NCBI GenBank assembly: GCA_020348305.1
Contig: CP070746.1
Coordinates: forward strand, 2,659,844 to 2,694,906
Origin: Desulfobacterales bacterium
GTDB taxonomy: Bacteria; Desulfobacterota; Desulfobacteria; Desulfobacterales; JAHEIW01
Reading direction: 5' to 3'
DNA length: 35,063 nucleotides
Shown here one piece after another: positions 15,120 through 23,122 of the stretch (within the stretch, counting starts at the first letter, position 1; each line of letters opens with the position of its first letter). The translations under genes and the position numbers were made by a program. The notes under the pieces are model-generated. The model saw only the letters and a program-made list of their open reading frames with translations, was not told the DNA's origin and made no database searches.

Positions 15120-16133
15120 TCATTTTTCATGGTGCTGTTCTAATAATTCGAGTAAATCAGAAATTAGCTTGTTGATGCCGGTTTTCTTGATTGCAGATAT
15201 TTGAATAACCTTTTTATCTTCTTTGTCGTCGAGGGCTGATTTAAATATTTCGGCATTTTCATCCGAGCCGGGCAAATCAAGTTTATTCAAAACCAGTACC
15301 TGAGGCTTTTCGGCAAGCCTTTGATGATAATGAAAAAGCTCTTTGTTAATGGTCTCATAACCATCAAGGGGATTATCCGGATGAATAGAAGACGCATCGA
15401 TGAGGTGAACCAAAATCCGGGTTCGCTCGATATGCCGTAAAAATTGTATGCCGAGGCCTGCCCCTTGATGGGCGCCGTCGATCAATCCGGGGATATCCGC
15501 AACCACAAAAGGCTCTCCCCAATCGGTTTGAACCACACCGAGATTGGGAGTCAAGGTTGTGAATGGATAACTGGCGATTTTGGGTGTGACTGAAGAAATG
15601 GCGCTAATTAGGGTAGATTTTCCGGCATTGGGCAAGCCGATAATACCCACATCGGCCAGAAGCTTGAGTTCCAATTTCAGCCTGAGGCTTTGACCGGCTT
15701 CACCGGGTTGAGCGAATCGTGGGGTACGATGAGTCGCGGAGCGAAAATGGTAGTTGCCTTTTCCGCCCCTGCCGCCTTTTACAACAGCAAATTCTTCACC
15801 GGATTTTGAAAAATCTTTTAAAAGCTGATGGCTGACTGCATCTTTGACCAGGGTTCCGGGTGGGATTTCGATGATAAGATCAGGGCCGTTTCTGCCGGTC
15901 TTTTGTTTGCCCTGGCCGTGGGCACCCTTTTTGGCTTTAAATTGGCTTTTAAATTGAAACGGATACAGCGTGCGTCTGCGAGATGTGCTGCGCAATATCA
16001 CATCACCGCCCTTGCCGCCGTCACCGCCGTCCGGGCCGCCGCGAGGCACAAATTTTTCGCGCCGGAAACTGACACATCCGTTTCCACCATCGCCGGACTG
16101 AACAGTGATAATCGCTTCATCAATAAACTTCAC
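15120..16133 (-). CDS. obgE: GTPase ObgE/CgtA
   Basis: 337 residues. The N-terminal glycine-rich Obg fold (1-158; [19 protein letters not shown]) is followed by the G domain with G1 GLPNAGKST, switch region [12 protein letters not shown]3 [17 protein letters not shown]4 NKLD and G5 ISA. ObgE is an essential GTPase in late 50S assembly and stress control. The start is GTG 16133, whose GTGA overlaps the rpmA stop, so rpmA and obgE are coupled. The protein ends just after the G domain, without a long C-terminal extension. Confidence 0.96.
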   Translation of the reverse strand: MKFIDEAIITVQSGDGGNGCVSFRREKFVPRGGPDGGDGGKGGDVILRSTSRRRTLYPFQFKSQFKAKKGAHGQGKQKTGRNGPDLIIEIPPGTLVKDAVSHQLLKDFSKSGEEFAVVKGGRGGKGNYHFRSATHRTPRFAQPGEAGQSLRLKLELKLLADVGIIGLPNAGKSTLISAISSVTPKIASYPFTTLTPNLGVVQTDWGEPFVVADIPGLIDGAHQGAGLGIQFLRHIERTRILVHLIDASSIHPDNPLDGYETINKELFHYHQRLAEKPQVLVLNKLDLPGSDENAEIFKSALDDKEDKKVIQISAIKKTGINKLISDLLELLEQHHEK

Positions 16134-16384
16134 TCTGTATAAACGCTGACTTTTTTGCGCGAACGCCCCAGTCGTTCAAAGGCGACAATACCGTCAATCT
16201 TGGCGAATATTGTATAATCTTTGCCGATCCCAGCATTTACGCCCGGATGGAATTTTGTTCCCAACTGACGCACGATAATATTGCCGGCTCTCACCTTTTG
16301 GCCGCCAAAAACTTTAACACCACGTCGTTGCGCATTGCTGTCGCGACCATTTTTTGAGCTGCCGCCTGCTTTTTTGTGAGCCAT
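16130..16384 (-). CDS. rpmA: 50S ribosomal protein L27
   Basis: 84 residues, standard length. [20 protein letters not shown] at the N-terminus, [19 protein letters not shown] and the closing [10 protein letters not shown] are unmistakable L27. It begins directly at MAHKKAGG without the cleavable leader seen in Firmicutes, so no prepeptide processing is expected. A good AAGGAG lies just upstream. It sits 166 bp after rplU and is coupled to obgE. Confidence 0.97.
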   Translation of the reverse strand: MAHKKAGGSSKNGRDSNAQRRGVKVFGGQKVRAGNIIVRQLGTKFHPGVNAGIGKDYTIFAKIDGIVAFERLGRSRKKVSVYTE

Positions 16385-16550
16385 GATAGCACTCCTTATT
16401 TCACTGAGGGATTAAACCGTAATCCTTGTGCTCATGATTATTTTATGTGGTTGCACAAATTAACTAAAATTCGAAATTCGAATTTGGGACCGCCCGATTT
16501 TTTTAACCTGCTATTCTTGAATCCACAATAAAGATTAAAGACTGTAATTG

Positions 16551-17297
16551 TTACGCTTTGTCCTCTTTCTTAGCGTCGGCTTTTTTTGTTTCCGACTTCT
16601 TTGCCGCTGTCTTTTTTGTTTCTGTTTTTTTCGGTGCCGCCCTCTTCGTTTCTACCTTTTTATCGGCTTCCTTTGGCTTTTCTGTCTTGGCTTCAGGTTT
16701 TTTGGCAACTGTCTCCTTGGCAACGGCCTTCTTCGTCACTTTTTTCACGGGCTCGGCTTTTTTGGCCTCTGCTTTTTTAGGTGCGACCTTTTTCGCTTCT
16801 GGCTTTTTTGCTTCTACATCCTTGGCTTCTTCTTTCTTAGTTACCGGTTTCTTAGCCTTTGCTTCTTTAACTTCGGTCTTTTTAGCTTCCGGTTTCTTGG
16901 CCTCGACTTTTTTCGGTTCTGCCTTTTCGGCTTCAGGCTTCTTAGCTTCAGCCTCTGATTCAGTCTTTTTGCGAACTCGTGCAGCCTTTGTTTTTATGCT
17001 GTCAATCAGAACCGCTGTATACTGCTGACGATGGCCCTTCTTACGGCGGTATCGTTTTCGCTTTTTATACTTAAAAACGATAATCTTTTTTGCCTTTCCC
17101 TGTTCGACAATATGGCCCTCCACAGATACATTATCCAAAACCGGTTGCCCGATTTGAATATCCTCGCCATCTGCGAACATTAGCACGTGATCAAATTTTA
17201 CAGATTTGCCGACATCACCCGCTAGCTTTTCAAGCCTTAAGAGCTGGCCCTCTTCAACCTTATATTGTTTACCGCCCGATTTAACTACAGCGTACAT
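16551..17297 (-). CDS. rplU: 50S ribosomal protein L21 with long histone-H1-like C-terminal tail
   Basis: 248 residues against about 103 for normal L21. Residues 1-103 are ordinary L21 (MYAVVKSGGKQYKVEEGQ, FKYKKRKRYRRKKGHRQQYT). From about residue 108 to the end the protein is a low-complexity tail of imperfect KKPEAKK, KKVEAKK and KKTETKK units, made almost only of K, E, A, P, T and V, like the AK-rich tails of histone H1. The reading frame is continuous and the same codons recur, consistent with growth by slippage. The tail likely lies on the ribosome surface or binds nucleic acid; its role is unknown. GGAGG precedes the ATG at 17297. Confidence 0.95.
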   Translation of the reverse strand: MYAVVKSGGKQYKVEEGQLLRLEKLAGDVGKSVKFDHVLMFADGEDIQIGQPVLDNVSVEGHIVEQGKAKKIIVFKYKKRKRYRRKKGHRQQYTAVLIDSIKTKAARVRKKTESEAEAKKPEAEKAEPKKVEAKKPEAKKTEVKEAKAKKPVTKKEEAKDVEAKKPEAKKVAPKKAEAKKAEPVKKVTKKAVAKETVAKKPEAKTEKPKEADKKVETKRAAPKKTETKKTAAKKSETKKADAKKEDKA

Positions 17298-17348
17298 TAT
17301 ACGAGCCTCCTTGAACTATCAATATAATCCTAAGTTTCAAAATTTGCA

Positions 17349-17377
17349 AATATTATTCTTTCCCAAAGAATTGTCAA
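17349..17377 (-). promoter_or_regulatory. promoter of the rplU-rpmA-obgE operon
   Basis: On the minus strand TTGACA (17372-17377) is followed after 17 bases by AATATT (17349-17354), or after 16 by TAATAT. The start point would be near 17341, leaving a leader of about 45 bases before rplU. The -35 is perfect; the -10 is only fair. Confidence 0.5.
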
Positions 17378-17505
17378 CAAAAAAGTAGCCTTCGGTATTA
17401 AATATTGCAATTTTTTGTAAATTGGACTTATCATTAATAGATTATATATTTTAGGTATTGATCAGCGCCTAAATCCTATTGATTTAACGAAATCCGGAGG
17501 ACGTT

Positions 17506-18309
17506 TTGGATGATTCTCTGAAACATAAAGTGCTTTATTGGGACAATTCATCTAGCACAATCGTGCACCATGACCTTTTAGGAGAGGAGCCCCTTTCTAT
17601 TCGTGTTCAGGGCAACCCGTATTCTGTGATTATGCGGACACCGGGAGACGAAATAGCACATGTGGCCGGCTTCTGCCTGGGGGAAGGAATTGTCGATACT
17701 CCCGACGATTTCACCTCCATCGGATTTTGTGAAGACGATGATACCAACGTGGTGACCGTGACGTTGCGGGCATCACGACGCGAAAAGATACCCCAAATAT
17801 TGGACCGACGCGGTTTTATCAGTCAGACAAGCTGCGGCTTATGCGGAAAAGAGATCGTGAAGGATCTTTATCAAATCATTCAACCACTAAAAGATGATAC
17901 GAAAATTGATCTTACCAGAGCGCTGAACGGTCTGAAAGAACTCTCCGTCAATCAACCCTTGCGTGAAAAAACACGAGCATCACACGCTGCCGTCTTGTAC
18001 AATTCGAATTTTGAGATTCTATCTATTGCAGAAGATGTCGGCCGGCATAATGCCCTGGATAAAGCCATCGGCAAAGTCTTTTTAAATCGTATACTCGACC
18101 AGGTTGCTTTGGCAATCTTATCCTCCCGCATCAGTTATGAACTGGTCCAAAAGGCAGCTCGAGCGCAAATACCGATCATTTTTGCCCATTCACGTCCCAC
18201 CGCTCTTGCCGTAGAGTTGGCCGCCCAATTGAATATCACTCTGGCGTCTTTAGACGATGATGATGAAGGATTGTATATATTCTGCGGTGAGCAGCGCCTT
18301 AAAACTTAG
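17506..18309 (+). CDS. fdhD: formate dehydrogenase accessory sulfurtransferase FdhD
   Basis: 267 residues. Family marks are EEPLSIRVQG (27-36), the sulfur-carrying pair TSCGLCGK (C110, C113), ASHAAVLY, EDVGRHNALDKAIG and SSRISYELVQKAARAQIP. FdhD passes sulfur from a cysteine desulfurase to the molybdenum or tungsten cofactor of formate dehydrogenase and is needed for its activity. The start is TTG 17506, because the ATG at 17510 is out of frame and CCGGAGGA (17495-17502) is well placed. No formate dehydrogenase gene lies in the window. The next 227 bp (18310-18536) show no gene I can support. Confidence 0.94.
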   Translation: MDDSLKHKVLYWDNSSSTIVHHDLLGEEPLSIRVQGNPYSVIMRTPGDEIAHVAGFCLGEGIVDTPDDFTSIGFCEDDDTNVVTVTLRASRREKIPQILDRRGFISQTSCGLCGKEIVKDLYQIIQPLKDDTKIDLTRALNGLKELSVNQPLREKTRASHAAVLYNSNFEILSIAEDVGRHNALDKAIGKVFLNRILDQVALAILSSRISYELVQKAARAQIPIIFAHSRPTALAVELAAQLNITLASLDDDDEGLYIFCGEQRLKT

Positions 18310-18536
18310 CTCTAAAATTATGCGATCTTTTTGCAAGAGATATATCATATAATATCAGTTTGTTAGAAGTTATATACAATTTATTAACAACAACAGAATC
18401 GACAAGATTTCCCGATTTCTCTTTTAAGCCCGTATTTTCAAAAAACATTCACTCGGCTGAACCTAAATCGTCAAACAGCTCAAAAGGGCAATTGTGCAAA
18501 AGCCTCTCAAGACCCGACCGGTCAAGCTGAACAATC

Positions 18537-19691
18537 TCAGGTAGGGCCGCAATCGCGAGATTCCGAAACCGTGTTCAGATCTATTTTTTCTTGAATCTGA
18601 ACAACCGGCGGTTTTTGCCTTGAGGGTTTAATCCAAGCCCGGGTTGTCTTAAATATAGGCTTTATTGAAAGAAACAAGATGATCAGCGTACCCAACAGGC
18701 CAGCCCAGAACGGAATAATCTCAGACGCCTGGCCAACCATTGCTTGAGCAGAAACTCCTATCGAATCATAAATCTGGTCAACCAACAATCCAAAAAATAC
18801 CGCAGACACCGCGATGGTGGTCAGGTAAATCGCCGTAGCTCTCTTGCCCAAAACTCCCGTTAAAACTGTCAAGGAAGCGATATTTGTTGCCGGTCCGGCC
18901 AACAGAAACACCAATGCCGCACCCGGGCTGACACCTTTTAAAATCAGAGCGGCCGCAATCGGTGTGGATGCGGTGGCACATATATATAAAGGAATACCGA
19001 CGGCCAGCATCAAAAGCATGGCCGGCAAACCTGCCCCAAGGTATTTGCTGAACACATCATCGGGTATGAGCACGGTAATCAATCCGGCCAGTAAAAGTCC
19101 CACCAAAAACCATCCGGCCAGATCACCCCAGAGGTCGGAGATGGCAAATTTTAAGGCGGCCTGAAGCTTTTGCATAAAGGTGTGATGTCGCCGATGTTTT
19201 TCAGGAGAACAGCTGAGACCATCGCAACAGCCATCCACCGGGCAGGTGAGGTCCGGGATGATTTTTCTATTCTCAGGTGCAGAATTAAAAAGATTTTCAG
19301 CGATACCGGCTGCAGCAGCAGTGGCAAACGCCACAAAGGGACGCGCCACCGTCATGATGGGATCCAACAACGCATAGGTGATTGAGATAGAATCTACCCC
19401 TGATTCCGGAGTTGAAATCAGGAAAGCTGTCGTAGCCCCGTTACTGGCACCTTGTTTCCGCAGCGACACGGCTGCCGGTAAGACACCGCAGGATCACAAC
19501 GGAATGGGAATGCCCAGAAGGGCGGCTTTAAAGACGGAGATAAAACGACCATGTCCCAGGTGCTTGGCAACCGAGCCCGGGTTGAGAAATACGCGCAGCA
19601 ATCCGGCGATAATCAAACCAAACAGAATATATACCGAAGAATCAACCAGTAAATCCCAGGATGCAACAAGAACATTAACAATAAAATTCAA
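18537..19691 (-). CDS. probable selenocysteine-containing permease (SO_0444/COG0701-like metal efflux), TGA at 19494-19496 read as Sec
   Basis: Read through one in-frame TGA, this is a 384-residue permease. Residues 1-65 end in ALLGIPIPL, residue 66 is the TGA, and the next residues are SCGVLPAAVSLRKQGAS. In the family this spot is the conserved PLCSCG motif, so the TGA replaces its first cysteine. The frame, the spacing and the protein on both sides are intact. The second family repeat GIPLYICATASTPIAAAL and AGPATNIA are present, with about eight membrane segments and a central loop rich in Cys and His (CPVDGCCDGLSCSPEKHRRHH) likely to bind metal. A hairpin of bacterial SECIS type follows the TGA. 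An ArsR-family gene lies upstream in the same operon. Relatives export copper, zinc or arsenicals; the substrate here is unknown. Confidence 0.82.
19458..19478 (-). promoter_or_regulatory. bacterial SECIS-like hairpin after the permease TGA
   Basis: In the mRNA, counting from the base after UGA, bases 19-23 (GCAGC) pair with 30-34 (GCUGC), and 16-17 (CC) pair with 35-36 (GG), with one bulged G. The loop is CGUGUC, bases 24-29, with G then U at its second and third positions. Loop distance, stem length and the early G-U all fall in the range described for bacterial SECIS elements bound by SelB. Confidence 0.68.
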
Positions 19692-19775
19692 ATCTTATAA
19701 TCCTTTCATTTGTAGATTAAAAAATAGCTGATCTATTTTTTGATTTATAAATGAGATTTTATTAAACTCAAATAT

Positions 19776-20150
19776 TTACTCCCGAAGATGCTCCAACCCG
19801 ATGGTTAAAAGCCGTTCCACATGCTCATCATCCAGTGAATAATAAATTATCTGTCCCTCACGACGGCTTTTAACCAAAGCTAAATCTTTCAGGCGACGTA
19901 GTTGATGCGAAACAGCCGAGTCGGTTAACCCGGTAAATGCGGCCAGATCACAAACACACATTTCAACGTTTCTCAAGGCCATAACTATCTTTAAACGGTT
20001 CGGATCCCCCAACACTTTGTAGGTCAGGGACAGTCGATCAAGCTCATGCGCCGAAACGGTTTCCCTGCGGGCTTTCTCAACCCGATCCAGATGAACCACC
20101 CGGATTTGACATCCGTCTTCGTCCAAAATTCTGGTCTTCGTTGAACTCAT
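19776..20150 (-). CDS. ArsR/SmtB family metal-responsive repressor
   Basis: 124 residues with a winged helix: LGDPNRLKIVMALR (47-60), helix 3 with the metal motif EMCVCDLA (C65, C67), recognition helix TDSAVSHQLRRLKDLALV and wing KSRREGQIIYYSL. C14 in the N-terminal extension with C65 and C67 resembles the CadC/ArsR-type soft-metal site, while D108, E109, H110 and H121 could form a helix-5 zinc site. It lies 84 bp upstream of the selenocysteine permease on the same strand and has a perfect operator over its own promoter, so it probably represses both genes until metal or metalloid binds. The inducer cannot be named from sequence. Confidence 0.9.
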   Translation of the reverse strand: MSSTKTRILDEDGCQIRVVHLDRVEKARRETVSAHELDRLSLTYKVLGDPNRLKIVMALRNVEMCVCDLAAFTGLTDSAVSHQLRRLKDLALVKSRREGQIIYYSLDDEHVERLLTIGLEHLRE

Positions 20151-20163
20151 TAGTGCTCCCTTG

Positions 20164-20189
20164 AATATTTGAACATTTGTTCAAATATT
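20164..20189. promoter_or_regulatory. ArsR/SmtB-type operator (perfect inverted repeat)
   Basis: AATATTTGAAC (20164-20174), a 4-base spacer, then GTTCAAATATT (20179-20189): an exact 11-bp inverted repeat with the TGAAC/GTTCA core known for SmtB/ArsR operators. It covers the -10 box and start region of the repressor gene. Confidence 0.8.
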
Positions 20190-20213
20190 ATAACCTTTGT
20201 ATTCAATAGTCAA
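20185..20213 (-). promoter_or_regulatory. promoter of the ArsR repressor-permease operon
   Basis: On the minus strand TTGACT (20208-20213), 17 bases, then TAATAT (20185-20190). The -10 overlaps the operator, so repressor binding would block polymerase. The repressor start codon is about 30 bp downstream. Confidence 0.65.
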
Positions 20214-20282
20214 TATTATTTTTCGAAACTATATCCCAAAACAAGTTTTATTTGGTCTTTATGCCAATTTGCTCACTTTTAG

Positions 20283-20345
20283 TTTGGCCATTTTTTCTCC
20301 GCTGCGCGGGATGATTGGCCAAAAGCGCTAAGCTCATTGCGCTAA
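20283..20345. other. nested inverted repeats upstream of the CoA-disulfide reductase gene
   Basis: TTTGGCCA (20283-20290) pairs with TGGCCAAA (20316-20323) and encloses a CCGC/GCGG stem. It is followed at once by AGCGC/GCGCT arms. The 340-bp gap 20151-20490 otherwise holds only the repressor promoter and operator and AT-rich sequence. The hairpins could be a leader structure for the next gene or a transcription end; there is no T-run on the plus side. Confidence 0.35.
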
Positions 20346-20490
20346 AATTAAAAAACATGTTCCTTTTTGCCGACAGATACCACAACTTGCCGTGTTGCCT
20401 TTACTTTTCTTGCATACCGGGGAATATTTCTGATAATAAATATTTTTCAAGTTTATTTGTGATACTCAAATTTATAAGGAGATCTATACC

Positions 20491-22164
20491 ATGGCAATTA
20501 AACTGGTGATCGTTGGCGGAGTGGCCGGTGGAGCAACGGCTGCGGCCAGAGCACGCAGGCTAAATGAACAGGCTGAAATCATTATGTTTGAACGAGGAGA
20601 GCATATTTCATTCGCCAATTGCGGTCTGCCATATTACATCGGTCAAGTTATCAAAGAACGCGACGATCTTTTGGTGACGACCGTAGAAGCATTAAGAGAT
20701 CGCTACAACATTGATGTGCGAATTTTTTCGGAAGTAACGTGCATCGATCGTAAGCATAAACAGGTCTCTGTCAAAAACCTACAAACCGCAGAATCGTATC
20801 AAGAAACCTACGACAAGCTGATTCTTTCCCCGGGGGCAAAACCAATCAAACCGAATCTTGAAGGAATTAATCTGAACACGGTTTTTAGTGTGCGCAATAT
20901 CCCGGATACGGATCGTATCAAAGCATATATAGACAATAAAAAGCCGGAATCGGCGGTGGTTGTGGGGGGTGGTTATATCGGCCTAGAAATGGCCGAAAAT
21001 CTGGTGGAACGCGGGGTGAAGACCATTATACTGGAGATGCTCGACCAGGTGATGGCAACCGTTGATTATGAGATGGCCGTTCTCATCCATGAGCACCTCA
21101 AGGAAAAGGGAGTAGTCTTGGAATTAGAAAACAGCGTAAAAGCTTTTTCGAAAAAAGGCAATCGTACAATTGTTTCGACCAGTAAAGGTTACGATATCGA
21201 GTGCGATTTGGCGATCTTATCAATAGGCGTTAAGCCCGAAAACAAACTGGCTAGCGAGGCTGGTTTGGAGATTGGCGATCGTGGAGGCATTAAAGTGGAT
21301 GCTTCCATGAGAACCTCTGACCCCGATATTTTCGCTGTCGGTGATGCCGTGGAGATAAAAGACTATGTTACGGGATTGCCGGCCATAATTGCCCTTGCCG
21401 GTCCGGCCAACAAGCAGGGTCGAATTGCGGCAGATAACTCTATGGGGCGAAATTCATCGTACAACGGCTCTCTGGGTACCGCTATCGTCAAAGTTTTCGA
21501 TATGTCGATGGCATCAACCGGAGCGAGTGAAAAAATCTTAAAGCGAAATAACATACCATACCTTATAAGCTACACCCACTCCGATTCCCATGCGGGTTAT
21601 TATCCGGGTGCCGAAAAATTGTCGGTCAAGCTCATCTTTTCGCCAGATGACGGAAAAGTGCTGGGCACGCAGATTGTCGGCAAAGATGGGGTTGATAAAC
21701 GCATTGATGTGATTGCAACAGCTATACGTGGCGGAATGACGGTTTTTGACCTGGAGGAGCTGGAATTGGCCTACGCACCTCCTTATTCCTCGGCCAAGGA
21801 TCCGGTGAACATTGCCGGATTCGTAGCCGCAAATATATTAAAGGGCGATTTAAAAAATATATATTGGCATGACCTCGGCATCCTGGACGAAAACGAAACC
21901 ATAATTATCGATATGCGCAATAAAGAAGAACTCGAAAAAGTCGGAATGGTCGATGGAGCGCTGCATATTCCGCTCAACGATTTGCGCAAGCGGCTACCTG
22001 AACTTGATGGAAACAAATCATACATACCTTTTTGCGCGGTCGGCCAGAGGTCCTACATCGGCCATCGTATTCTGGTCCAGAATGGATTTCAGTCCAAAAT
22101 GTTTAGCGGTGGTTTCGTAACTTATTCCGGGATTAGAGAAAAGATCCAAAAATTGTTTGCCTAA
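20491..22164 (+). CDS. CoA-disulfide reductase family FAD enzyme fused to a rhodanese domain
   Basis: 557 residues. An FAD Rossmann motif (VIVGGVAGGATAAARARR, 6-23), the single redox cysteine in FANCGLPYYIG (C44), an NAD(P)H Rossmann motif (VVVGGGYIGLEMAEN, 156-170) and FAVGDAVE are followed by the dimer domain and a C-terminal rhodanese domain from about 465 with active-site CAVGQRS (C515). Such fusions reduce CoA disulfide, CoA persulfide or polysulfide. In a sulfate reducer, persulfide or sulfane-sulfur handling is the likely role. AAGGAG (20476-20481) precedes the ATG. Whether the nearby ArsR protein controls it is unknown. The next 265 bp show no supportable gene. Confidence 0.9.
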   Translation: MAIKLVIVGGVAGGATAAARARRLNEQAEIIMFERGEHISFANCGLPYYIGQVIKERDDLLVTTVEALRDRYNIDVRIFSEVTCIDRKHKQVSVKNLQTAESYQETYDKLILSPGAKPIKPNLEGINLNTVFSVRNIPDTDRIKAYIDNKKPESAVVVGGGYIGLEMAENLVERGVKTIILEMLDQVMATVDYEMAVLIHEHLKEKGVVLELENSVKAFSKKGNRTIVSTSKGYDIECDLAILSIGVKPENKLASEAGLEIGDRGGIKVDASMRTSDPDIFAVGDAVEIKDYVTGLPAIIALAGPANKQGRIAADNSMGRNSSYNGSLGTAIVKVFDMSMASTGASEKILKRNNIPYLISYTHSDSHAGYYPGAEKLSVKLIFSPDDGKVLGTQIVGKDGVDKRIDVIATAIRGGMTVFDLEELELAYAPPYSSAKDPVNIAGFVAANILKGDLKNIYWHDLGILDENETIIIDMRNKEELEKVGMVDGALHIPLNDLRKRLPELDGNKSYIPFCAVGQRSYIGHRILVQNGFQSKMFSGGFVTYSGIREKIQKLFA

Positions 22165-22429
22165 ATCGGCTCAACGTTTAACTGAAAAACAACACTCTCT
22201 GTTGAGGTCACAGGCATCAACTTAATGATTCCAGCTTTATTCATGAGGGTAACGTTGAGATAAACGCGTGGGGCCGGACACATAAAAAAATCAATGACGC
22301 CGCTAAGAAAGCTGCCTGAGACACGTGCTAGCGGTAATTTAACATTCACCTAACACGACGATAACAGTAAATTAATACTTTATAAAAAAAATGCTTCCAA
22401 TATGATTGAAAATATCGAGATACAACCAT

Positions 22430-23122
22430 ATGGCAAAAGAACACATTTTAGTTGTTGATGACAAAGAAGAAATCCTCGAACTGGTGACATGCAATCTGGC
22501 CAGAGAAGGCTACCACGTGACCGGTGCTTTAACCGGTGAAAATACCCTTAAAAAAATCCGAACGGAAACCTTTGATTTTATTGTACTCGATCTGATGCTC
22601 CCGGGAATAGATGGACTGGAGGTCACCAAAACCTTAAAAAATGATCCAAAGGCTCGCCATATTACCATTCTCATGCTGTCCGCCAAGGGAGAAGAAGCGG
22701 ATATCGTCACCGGACTGGAGCTGGGTACAGATGATTACATCACCAAACCCTTCAGTCCACGGATTCTCATTGCCCGCGTTCGGGCTGCGCTGCTGCGCAA
22801 GATAAAAGAACCGATTGATGATACAGCCGTGGTTCGCATCCATGAGCTAGAAATCCATCCCGGAAGACGCATAGTTCTTGCCGGCGGCGAACCGATTGAA
22901 TTAACGTTTACCGAATTTCAGATTCTTTTGACACTGGCCCGTAGGCCCGGATGGGTATTTACTCGTTCGCATATTGTCGATGCCGTCCGGGGCAGTGATT
23001 ACCCGGTTACCGATCGCAGTGTTGATGTTCAGATCTTCGGATTGCGCAAAAAGTTAGGCAATTTCGGCAACTACATTGAAACCGTTCGAGGAGTGGGCTA
23101 TAGATTCAAAGAAAACCCATGA
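22430..23122 (+). CDS. phoB: phosphate regulon response regulator PhoB (OmpR family)
   Basis: 230 residues. The receiver domain shows acidic D10-D11, phosphoacceptor D54 (VLDLMLPG), S84 and K106 (KPF). It is joined to a C-terminal winged helix with the PhoB/OmpR features EFQILLTLARRPGWVFTR, DRSVDVQIFGLRKKLG and ETVRGVGYRF. It would activate Pho genes when phosphorylated by PhoR. The ATG at 22430 gives the family N-terminus MAKEHILVVDD; an in-frame TTG at 22406 is less likely. Its normal kinase, phoR, overlaps its stop codon but is broken, so phosphorylation must come from elsewhere or not occur. Confidence 0.92.
   Translation: MAKEHILVVDDKEEILELVTCNLAREGYHVTGALTGENTLKKIRTETFDFIVLDLMLPGIDGLEVTKTLKNDPKARHITILMLSAKGEEADIVTGLELGTDDYITKPFSPRILIARVRAALLRKIKEPIDDTAVVRIHELEIHPGRRIVLAGGEPIELTFTEFQILLTLARRPGWVFTRSHIVDAVRGSDYPVTDRSVDVQIFGLRKKLGNFGNYIETVRGVGYRFKENP

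Noticed and set aside
16548..17028. Long open frames on the plus strand opposite rplU
   Set aside because: They mirror the Lys-rich L21 tail and give Phe/Leu/Ser/Ala-rich repeats, a by-product of the low-complexity coding strand.
18448..18590. Minus-strand frame reading LPEIVQLDRSGLERLLHN past the permease stop
   Set aside because: It has no start codon of its own, overlaps the permease end in another frame, and I cannot match it to a family. Possibly a remnant, but not supportable.
19494..19496. Permease TGA as a simple nonsense mutation making two gene fragments
   Set aside because: It sits at a conserved Cys codon, the frame continues intact, and a SECIS-like hairpin follows at the right distance, so selenocysteine is the better reading, though not proven.
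22161..22349. 62-codon minus-strand frame after the CoA-disulfide reductase gene
   Set aside because: GTG start, no convincing ribosome binding site, no family recognised and weak coding character.
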